Shown here: positions 1 to 5,436 of the stretch, one piece after another
Layout of the letters: each line of letters opens with the position of its first letter
Numbering within the stretch: the first letter of the stretch is position 1
Assembly: GCA_021161165.1 (NCBI GenBank)
Contig: JAGHBF010000151.1
Location: forward strand, 1-5,436
Direction: 5' to 3'
DNA: 5,436 nt
Source of the DNA: Candidatus Aminicenantota bacterium
GTDB lineage: Bacteria; Acidobacteriota; Aminicenantia; S016-38
Translations under genes and position numbers: made by a program
Notes under the pieces: generated by a model
Databases searched by the model: none
What the model was told of the DNA's origin: nothing
Seen by the model: only the letters and a program-made list of their open reading frames with translations

Positions 1-1611
1 AAATTCGGGGTGGAAATACTCGGCGTTCTAAAAAACGTAGGAGTAGACAGTTCTCTTATAATTGCTCGTCTTACAGGAAAAGAGGTGGACCACGGAGGAG
101 TTATTTCAGGAATGAGCGGAAGTCCGGTTTTTATAGATGGGAAAATAGTAGGGTCTGTTTCCTACGGATTTCAATTTTCAAAGGAACCGATAGCAGGGAT
201 AGTTCCGATAGAGGAAATAATTAAGGGGAAACAGCTTCCTCTCACAGTGGGACAAAAAAGATTTTTTTACAATGGTCCATTAAAGAAGAAGTTGCCTTTT
301 TCCTTCTTCCTCTCTAAATTTAATTCATCGCAAAAACTGGGGCAGTTTTACCCTCTTCCTCTTCCTTTTTTTGCTTCTGTAAAGGGGAAGTTTTTTGATT
401 CATTTGCATCAAGACTTAACTTTGTGTCGGCCTCAGGTGCCGGAAAAATTATAGAGCCGAAAATAGAAACTGAAAGCCTTGAAGCTGGCGATGCAGTCTC
501 TGTTCTTTTAACCACAGGTGATGTAGAAATAAGCGCCGGCGGTACAGTAGTCTTTAATGATAAGAAGAAAAACAAAATTTATATCTTCGGACATCCATTC
601 TTCAATACTGGAAACGCTAATTATTTCCTCGCAAAAGCAGAGGTCCTCGGCGTTGTTCCCTCGTACTCTTCTCCCTTCAAGTTGACGCAACCCACAAAAC
701 TTGTTGGAAGGGTTGTGGAGGATAGACTAAAGGGTGTTGTGGGAGAAATAGGGAAATTACCTCCTTATATACCTGTGAGAATAAAATTTTTCTCTTCTCA
801 AAAGGAAAGAAAATACAATTTCTGGATTATAGATGACCCTCTATTGGCGCCAGCTCTTCTGATGGTTGCTGAACAGGGGATGATCTCAGAAGGTTCCAAG
901 GATTATGGGGATATATCGTTAAAAATTTCTGGAGAGATAGCCATAAAAAACGGTCAGAATGTTAAAATCAGCGATATTTTTACAGGTAAAAATTCCGGAG
1001 ATGTTATTGGTCTTGACGCAGCCATACTATATTATCTTGAGAATAATCCGTATAAAAAGGCTGAGATAGATTCTATAAATATTGAAATGTCTGTTTTCGA
1101 GTATGAAAAAAGTGCTACTATACAGAGAGTGTGGGCTCCTAAATATAGAGTGAAACCAGGAGAAAAACTAAACATAACAATTTATATAAAGCCAAAAAAC
1201 CAGAAAATACAGGAACAGACATATCCTATCAAAATTCCTGAAGTCCCATCAGGAGAAGACCTTTATCTCATGGTTTCGTCTGCAGAGGATATACTAAAAT
1301 GGGAATCACTCTATTACAGAGGAGCAATGGGTTTTCCTGCCTCTTTTGATAGGTTGATAAGGGCCTTGAACAACCTGAGAAAAAACAATAGGCTTTACTT
1401 TAAGTTTTATACAAGAAAAAAATCTCTGTTTATAAATGGTGAAGAATTCCCTTCTTTACCGCCCTCACTTTTCAAACTTTTCACTTCTCCATTTCAGCCT
1501 ATAAAAGGGAATGTGCTGAAGAGAGCAACTGTTATTGAATATACTTCAGAGCTTCCCTGGTATATCAAGGGAAGCACTACAATAAAATTTTCTACATGGA
1601 GTGGATTATGA
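1..1611 (+). CDS. S55 (SpoIVB-type) serine peptidase-like protein, 5'-truncated by window edge
   Basis: Residues are numbered from the GTG at 10, giving 533 codons before the TGA at 1609. That GTG is probably an internal Val: the frame is open to base 1 (Lys-Phe-Gly), and residues 1-23 already lie in a conserved strand-rich segment, so the start and any signal peptide should be upstream. Residues 1-71 match the C-terminal half of the SpoIVB S55 domain, with GMSGSP at 34-39 (putative nucleophile Ser36), then IDGKIVGSVSY and AGIVPIEEI. Residues ~170-250 resemble the SpoIVB histidine half: GGTVVF at 177-182, FGHPF at 193-197 (putative His195), and a G-x-V...KGVVGEIG tail. The Asp of the SpoIVB triad (DKK upstream of GMSGSP) aligns near Gly23, so no obvious Asp is kept. 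Residues ~355-430 look like a beta-sandwich. Residues ~440-533 form a conserved-looking tail that I cannot name. There is no PDZ domain and no Cys. Protease activity and substrate are unproven. The gene overlaps the next by 4 bases. Confidence 0.82.
   Translation, partial: KFGVEILGVLKNVGVDSSLIIARLTGKEVDHGGVISGMSGSPVFIDGKIVGSVSYGFQFSKEPIAGIVPIEEIIKGKQLPLTVGQKRFFYNGPLKKKLPFSFFLSKFNSSQKLGQFYPLPLPFFASVKGKFFDSFASRLNFVSASGAGKIIEPKIETESLEAGDAVSVLLTTGDVEISAGGTVVFNDKKKNKIYIFGHPFFNTGNANYFLAKAEVLGVVPSYSSPFKLTQPTKLVGRVVEDRLKGVVGEIGKLPPYIPVRIKFFSSQKERKYNFWIIDDPLLAPALLMVAEQGMISEGSKDYGDISLKISGEIAIKNGQNVKISDIFTGKNSGDVIGLDAAILYYLENNPYKKAEIDSINIEMSVFEYEKSATIQRVWAPKYRVKPGEKLNITIYIKPKNQKIQEQTYPIKIPEVPSGEDLYLMVSSAEDILKWESLYYRGAMGFPASFDRLIRALNNLRKNNRLYFKFYTRKKSLFINGEEFPSLPPSLFKLFTSPFQPIKGNVLKRATVIEYTSELPWYIKGSTTIKFSTWSGL
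1598..1601 (+). promoter_or_regulatory. Shine-Dalgarno deciding the start of the propeller gene
   Basis: GGAG lies inside the last codons of the S55 gene, six bases before the ATG at 1608. It supports initiation at 1608 rather than at the in-frame ATG at 1596, which has only an A/T-rich stretch without a purine-rich site upstream. The ATG at 1608 overlaps the preceding TGA (ATGA), a usual arrangement for translational coupling. Confidence 0.7.
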
Positions 1612-3668
1612 GAAAGACGCTAATTTTTTTATTAATATCAAGCTTTATTTTTGCGTCCAGCCCACAGTTTTGGAAAAAGGAAGGGATATCAGAGCTTCTA
1701 AAGGGAACATTGAAAGGCGTGTCTCTGGACTGGAAAGGGATCGTTTTTCCTTCTGACAAGCTTACGAAACTCCCTGAAATAAGAGAAGATTTTATTTTTG
1801 CCTTAGAAGAAACTAAAGATGGGATTTATGTGGGTACCGGGCATCAGGGGAAACTCTTTTTTATAGGGAAAGACGGGAAAGTAAAACTTATATACGATGC
1901 TCCAGAACTGGATATTTTTGCAATTACAAAAGGTCCAAAGGGAGAAATTTATTTTGCCACATCTCCAAGAGGAAAGATTTACATGTATAGCAAGGGAAAA
2001 GTTAAGGAATTTTTCGACCCGGAGGAAAGATTTATCTGGGATCTCAAGTACAGAAAAGGATATATATATGCTGTTACCGGCAAAACTTCTGCCGTGTATA
2101 AAATAGACCTTAAAGGTTCGGGAGAAAAAATAGCGGAAGTGCCAGATGACCATATTATGAAGATGGCTTTCAGCGAAAATGATTTTTATCTTGCAACCTC
2201 TGGAAAAGGAAGGGTTTATTTTCTAAAAAAGACAGAGCCCAGACTTATATGGGAATCTCCTTATAACGAGGTTTCTGCAATAGCCGTCTGGCATGGCAAG
2301 ATTTATGCAGCAACTCAGGGAACAAGAAAAAAACAGGAGAAAAAGTCCACTGACTCAACTTCGGACCATATTCTTTCTGCCTCTTCGTCTGTTGAGGTAG
2401 TGGTTGTTGGAAGTTCTTCAACAGAGACATCCACATCTGCAAAGACTTCCTTGGGCTTAAAGGGAAATAAACGTAGCTTTGTTTATCAAATAGACCCTGA
2501 TATAAGAAAAGCCCAGATTTTCTGGACAAATCCTGATGAATATATCTCTTCTCTAACTGTTTATAATAACGAACTATTTGCTGCAACAGGGGGAAAGAAG
2601 GCAAGAATTTATCGTCTGGTATCTACGGAAAAAGCCACCCTTTACGAGGAGGCGGAGGGTAAAGAAATTAGAACACTTATTGGGGCATCCCATCTTTTCT
2701 TTTCAACTACGGTTCCAACTTCCATTTACAGAGTCGAAAAGAGAAAGGAGACTCAGGGTATTTACGAATCTGATGTTCTTGATGCAGGAGCAATAGCTAA
2801 ATGGGGTGAAATAGTATTCCTGGGTGAGGGCATTGAAGTTCAAACGAGGAGTGGAAATTCTCCAGTTCCTGACAAAACGTGGGAAGACTGGAGCCCTTCA
2901 GTTAATTCAGGTGATAAAATTCTTTCTCCGCCAGCAAGATATCTACAGTTTAGGGTGAAATTTCTTCCTCAAGGCAAATTTCACAGAATAAGCATTTCAT
3001 ATTTAAGGTATAATCATCCACCCAGGATAACAAATATTAAAATTTATCCCCCCAATGTTGTTTTCAAAGCCTTTGCTAAGGAATCTATAAAGGGTATGGC
3101 AGATTCAATTAATAATAAGCTTACGAAAACAGACAGGATTTTAACTTCTGCTGGAAAGAAAATTTTTAAAAAGGGATATAGAACTATAATGTGGAAGGCA
3201 GAAGACCCCGATGGAGATTCTATTGTTTACGACATTTACCTTAAAGCTGGCAATAAAGACATATTGTTGCAAAAAAACTGGAAGGACAATTATTATGCTT
3301 TTGATTCCACTTTTATTCCTGATGGGGAATATAAAATAAAAATAATAGCTTCGGACATTCCTTCCAATCCACAGCAAGATGCTCTTAAAACCGAAAAGAC
3401 ATCATCTACTTTTCTTGTGGACAATACTCCTCCTTCAATAGAACTTTCAGGGGAGAAAATTCCCTTTACAGTCACAGTTAAAGATAAAGGAAGCGGAGTA
3501 AAAGAACTAAGATACACCAAGGATGGAATAAATTGGTTTATTCTTTCTCCGCAGGATGGTATATGTGATGGGAAACAGGAAAGTTTTATTTTAAAGGAAG
3601 CAGGAGTTTTTGCTTTAAGAGCAGTGGACAGACACGGGAATGTTAAAACACTACCCATAAGGAGGTAA
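1608..3668 (+). CDS. Secreted seven-repeat beta-propeller protein with C-terminal jelly-roll and Ig/FnIII-like domains
   Basis: The product has 686 residues from the ATG at 1608. This start is chosen for its Shine-Dalgarno and because it puts MRKT directly before a hydrophobic core, a Sec signal peptide (residues ~4-16, likely cleavage after IFA16). No lipobox Cys is present. Seven repeats carry an x-I-Y-x-A-T...x-Y-x-I/L pattern, with the aromatic pair at 73-74, 114-115, 153-154, 193-194, 232-233, 323-324 and 363-364. The period is ~40 residues except for a ~50-residue low-complexity Ser/Thr insertion in repeat 5 (about 239-289). This pattern points to a seven-bladed propeller. Residues ~386-470 hold a jelly-roll/galactose-binding-like segment (SDVLDAGAIAKWGEI, RSGNSPVPDKTWEDWS, PPARYLQFRV). 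Residues ~523-608 (WKAEDPDGDSIVYDIYL, PDGEYKIKI, VDNTPPS) and ~618-680 (DGINWF, RAVDRHGNV) look Ig/FnIII-like. No catalytic motif is recognised. A role in binding or scaffolding at the envelope is inference. It sits between the S55 and PpiD-like genes in one operon. Confidence 0.8.
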   Translation: MRKTLIFLLISSFIFASSPQFWKKEGISELLKGTLKGVSLDWKGIVFPSDKLTKLPEIREDFIFALEETKDGIYVGTGHQGKLFFIGKDGKVKLIYDAPELDIFAITKGPKGEIYFATSPRGKIYMYSKGKVKEFFDPEERFIWDLKYRKGYIYAVTGKTSAVYKIDLKGSGEKIAEVPDDHIMKMAFSENDFYLATSGKGRVYFLKKTEPRLIWESPYNEVSAIAVWHGKIYAATQGTRKKQEKKSTDSTSDHILSASSSVEVVVVGSSSTETSTSAKTSLGLKGNKRSFVYQIDPDIRKAQIFWTNPDEYISSLTVYNNELFAATGGKKARIYRLVSTEKATLYEEAEGKEIRTLIGASHLFFSTTVPTSIYRVEKRKETQGIYESDVLDAGAIAKWGEIVFLGEGIEVQTRSGNSPVPDKTWEDWSPSVNSGDKILSPPARYLQFRVKFLPQGKFHRISISYLRYNHPPRITNIKIYPPNVVFKAFAKESIKGMADSINNKLTKTDRILTSAGKKIFKKGYRTIMWKAEDPDGDSIVYDIYLKAGNKDILLQKNWKDNYYAFDSTFIPDGEYKIKIIASDIPSNPQQDALKTEKTSSTFLVDNTPPSIELSGEKIPFTVTVKDKGSGVKELRYTKDGINWFILSPQDGICDGKQESFILKEAGVFALRAVDRHGNVKTLPIRR
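2322..2474 (+). other. Region coding a ~50-residue Ser/Thr-rich insertion in propeller repeat 5
   Basis: Six of the seven repeats place about seven residues between the A-T motif and the following conserved Tyr. In repeat 5 this distance is 57 residues (Thr236 to Tyr293). The extra segment begins Lys/Gln-rich (RKKQEKKS), continues with Ser/Thr runs around a VEVVVV core, and ends Gly/Lys-rich (GLKGNKRS). The reading frame is the same on both sides, and repeat 5 resumes cleanly with FVYQID. The position predicts a loop protruding from one face or edge of the propeller. The boundaries are approximate. Confidence 0.6.
3658..3666 (+). promoter_or_regulatory. Near-ideal Shine-Dalgarno for the PpiD-like gene
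   Basis: TAAGGAGGT is a nine-base match to the complement of the canonical 16S rRNA 3' tail. Its AGGAGG core is five bases from the ATG at 3671. It overlaps the last codons and stop of the propeller gene, so the terminal Arg-Arg of that protein is encoded by the site itself (AGG AGG TAA). It fixes the start of gene 3 and is stronger than the GGAG used by gene 2, so gene 3 could be translated well independently of coupling. Confidence 0.85.
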
Positions 3669-3670
3669 CA

Positions 3671-5436
3671 ATGCTTAGAAAATTCCGAAAAAGCAAAGTT
3701 ATGAAAAATATCATTCTCTGGGCCGTTATTGCCGTATTCATCCTTTTTGTTTTCGTGGCATGGGGTTCAGGAAAAATTTCAGGCGGTGCCCAGAACACAA
3801 TAATGAAAATAGATGATGTTGCCATTGATATTCAGCACTTTGAACAGGAGTATTATCAGCAGCTGGACCTCATTAGAGAACAGCTTGGAGACAAACCCAT
3901 AACTAAGGGTTTAATAGAAAGGCTTGGACTGCCTGAGAAGGTTCTTCAGAGTATGGAATACTCAGTAATAATAAAGAAAATAGCTGCTAAATTTAAAATA
4001 ATGGTCTCTGATGAGGAGCTTGCAGATTATATTCAGAACATGCCAGTGTTTCAGAAAAACGGAGTATTTGTGGGACCAGAGGAATACCAGCGCAGGGTTA
4101 TAACTTTTTACAGAATGTCTGTTTCAAAGTTCGAGGAAAAAATGAGAGAAGCACTTCTCGAGAACAAATTGAAGACAATAATAACATCTTCTGTGAGAGT
4201 AAGCGATGATGAGGCGAAAAGGGCATACAGGATTAACAAAGAGAAATTTGTCATTGAATACGCTTTCTATCCCTACAAAGATGTATCCGTGAATGAGCCA
4301 GAAGAAAAAGAAATAAGAGAGTATTTTCAGAAGCACAGGAACAAATATACAGTTCCCGAAAAGAGAAAGGGCAAATTTGTTCTCGTTTCGGCACTCAAGC
4401 TTCAGGACAGAGTGACGGTATTGCCCAAGGAAATAAAAGCTTATTACGATGATAACAAGGACCTTTTTTCATATCCTGAAAAATATCAGTTCAGAAAGAT
4501 AGTTGTTAAAAATCAGGACAAGCTGAAGAGGGTTCAGGATGAATTGAAAAAGGGTACACAGTTTGAGGATATAGCTAAAAAATATTCCTCTGGACCGAGG
4601 GCTAAAGAGGGAGGGCTGTGGAAGGATGTGATTCCCATGTTTCTTCAGAATGAAGAAAAAAGGTGGCTGGAAAGAGCAACAGTAGGAGATGTTTCTCCTC
4701 CTCTTAAAACAAAAGATGGCTTCGAGATAATAAAATTTGAAGGGAAAATATCCGGAGGTGTAAAACCCCTGGAAGAAGTAAAGGCATCTATAGAAAGGAA
4801 ACTCAAAATGGACAAAGCCTTTGAGCTTGCCTCTGAGATGGCGGAAAAGATATACAAGGAGGCAAAAAAATCCTCTCTTGAGGCGGCAGCAAAAAAATAT
4901 GGTTTTGAGGTTAACAATGTAGATTTTGTCGAAAAGGGAGAACCTGTAAACGGAGATCCCACAGGAACGGTTTCAAATGCATTGTTTAATCTGGAGAAGG
5001 GGAAGGTGTCTGCTCCTATAAGGGGGTATTCGGGATTCTTTATTGTAGAACTGGACGAGATACAGCAGCAAAGACAGGGGAAATACGAGGAATTTGCAGA
5101 GAAGATAAAAGAAGAGTTGAAAGAAATAAAAGCCCGAGAGAAGGCAATAAGTATCTTAAGTGAGGCAATTAAAAAAGGAAATTTTCCTCCAGTTGTTGTT
5201 CACAAAACTGAAACTCATGGCTATCTTGATCCTATAGAGAATATCGAGCTCGATTACAAAACATACACGTCCATACTGGATGCTCCGTTAGATAAGTGGT
5301 CAAAGGTTTACCCATTGAAAAAGGGTGCCTTTGTCTACAGGATTAAAAAGAGGATCCTTGATGTTGCAAAAATGCAGGCAGAACTTCCAAAATTCAAAAA
5401 ACAGATGCTTCAACAGGAAAAGGATAACTTTTACAG
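3671..5436 (+). CDS. PpiD/SurA-type membrane-anchored periplasmic folding factor with degenerate parvulin domain, 3'-truncated
   Basis: The frame stays open from the ATG at 3671 to the window end: 588 complete codons, close to the ~620 residues of E. coli PpiD, so only a short C-terminus should be missing. A basic start (MLRKFRKSKVMK) precedes one membrane helix at residues ~13-31, giving an N-in, periplasm-out topology. Residues ~44-190 form a SurA_N/PpiD-like chaperone region (MKIDDVAIDIQHFEQEY, VLQSMEYSVIIKK, VSDEELADYI, MPVFQKNGVF). A parvulin-type domain spans ~270-357 (YQFRKIVV, GTQFEDIAKKYSSGP, VGDVSPPLKTKDGFEIIKF). Both histidines of active parvulins are replaced: Lys276 in the first strand and Glu352 in the last, and the GGDLGW loop is shortened to GGLW. 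Isomerase activity is therefore unlikely and a holdase or chaperone role likely, as also considered for E. coli PpiD. Residues 433-462 resemble a second parvulin C-terminal half. No Cys is seen. I leave the symbol empty because orthology to ppiD is not shown. Confidence 0.85.
   Translation, partial: MLRKFRKSKVMKNIILWAVIAVFILFVFVAWGSGKISGGAQNTIMKIDDVAIDIQHFEQEYYQQLDLIREQLGDKPITKGLIERLGLPEKVLQSMEYSVIIKKIAAKFKIMVSDEELADYIQNMPVFQKNGVFVGPEEYQRRVITFYRMSVSKFEEKMREALLENKLKTIITSSVRVSDDEAKRAYRINKEKFVIEYAFYPYKDVSVNEPEEKEIREYFQKHRNKYTVPEKRKGKFVLVSALKLQDRVTVLPKEIKAYYDDNKDLFSYPEKYQFRKIVVKNQDKLKRVQDELKKGTQFEDIAKKYSSGPRAKEGGLWKDVIPMFLQNEEKRWLERATVGDVSPPLKTKDGFEIIKFEGKISGGVKPLEEVKASIERKLKMDKAFELASEMAEKIYKEAKKSSLEAAAKKYGFEVNNVDFVEKGEPVNGDPTGTVSNALFNLEKGKVSAPIRGYSGFFIVELDEIQQQRQGKYEEFAEKIKEELKEIKAREKAISILSEAIKKGNFPPVVVHKTETHGYLDPIENIELDYKTYTSILDAPLDKWSKVYPLKKGAFVYRIKKRILDVAKMQAELPKFKKQMLQQEKDNFY

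Noticed and set aside
10..12. GTG as the true start of the S55-like gene
   Set aside because: The frame remains open to base 1, there is no Shine-Dalgarno visible, and the protein would begin in the middle of a conserved domain strand with no signal peptide. It is more likely an internal Val codon.
1596..1598. Upstream in-frame ATG for the propeller gene
   Set aside because: It would add MEWI before the signal peptide and lacks a Shine-Dalgarno, while the GGAG at 1598-1601 is well placed for the ATG at 1608.
1803..2153. Minus-strand open frame within the propeller gene
   Set aside because: It lies fully inside a well-supported plus-strand gene, has no ribosome-binding context that I can see, and its translation shows no recognisable domain.
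2322..2474. Frameshift or sequencing error as the cause of the Ser-rich stretch
   Set aside because: The same frame carries the repeat motif before and after the stretch, with no stop codon, so an in-frame insertion explains it better than paired frameshifts.
2245..2604. Minus-strand open frame of 119 codons opposite propeller repeats 5 and 6
   Set aside because: It overlaps the Ser/Thr-rich insertion and reads as a shadow of biased codons. The plus-strand frame has clear repeats on both sides.
3293..3658. Minus-strand open frame of 121 codons opposite the Ig/FnIII-like end of the propeller gene
   Set aside because: The plus-strand frame has recognisable Ig/FnIII-like motifs over the same bases. 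The opposite frame shows none and sits wholly inside the gene.
4645..4962. Minus-strand open frame inside the PpiD-like gene
   Set aside because: The plus-strand parvulin-type domain and following helices occupy this region. The antisense translation is Ser/Phe-rich without motifs, as expected for a shadow of Lys/Glu-rich coding.
1..5436. CRISPR arrays, tRNA or rRNA genes, insertion sequences, rho-independent terminators
   Set aside because: No direct nucleotide repeats with spacers, no structured RNA signature, no transposase and no GC-rich hairpin followed by a T-run were seen. Coding sequence covers the whole window except two bases.

Overview
The window is A+T-rich bacterial DNA. It is almost fully occupied by three consecutive plus-strand genes, packed as one operon segment: a 3' portion of gene 1 (1-1611), complete gene 2 (1608-3668) and a 5' portion of gene 3 (3671 to the window end). 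Genes 1 and 2 share the 4-base overlap ATGA. Genes 2 and 3 are 2 bases apart, and the Shine-Dalgarno of gene 3 lies in the last codons of gene 2. There is no intergenic space for an internal promoter or terminator and no sign of RNA genes, mobile elements or CRISPR. Both outer genes run off the window.

Gene 1 encodes an S55 (SpoIVB-type) serine-peptidase-like protein. The nucleophile motif GMSGSP sits near its visible N-terminus, and the segment resembling the histidine half of SpoIVB (GTVVF...FGHPF) comes about 150 residues later. This is the reverse of the order in Bacillus SpoIVB, so the protein looks like a circularly permuted or half-swapped S55 domain. Gene 2 encodes a Sec-exported protein with seven repeats of about 40 residues, read here as a seven-bladed beta-propeller. 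A roughly 50-residue Ser/Thr-rich insertion interrupts repeat 5. The repeats are followed by a jelly-roll-like domain and two Ig/FnIII-like beta-sandwich segments. Gene 3 encodes a PpiD/SurA-type membrane-anchored folding factor whose parvulin domain has lost both conserved histidines.

All three products appear to act outside the cytoplasm: a protease-like protein, a secreted multidomain propeller and a membrane-tethered chaperone. Consistent with this, the visible ~1800 residues contain only one cysteine. A reasonable inference is an envelope or secretion quality-control unit, possibly with gene 3 helping fold the products of genes 1 and 2, but nothing in the sequence proves a shared function.

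The host is probably a Gram-negative-type bacterium, because PpiD/SurA proteins serve periplasmic folding. The pairing of this S55 type with this propeller architecture recalls Acidobacteriota-like lineages from general memory. Heavy use of AGA/AGG for Arg and ATA for Ile would suit a thermophile or an A+T-rich uncultured lineage. The taxonomic placement is inference only.
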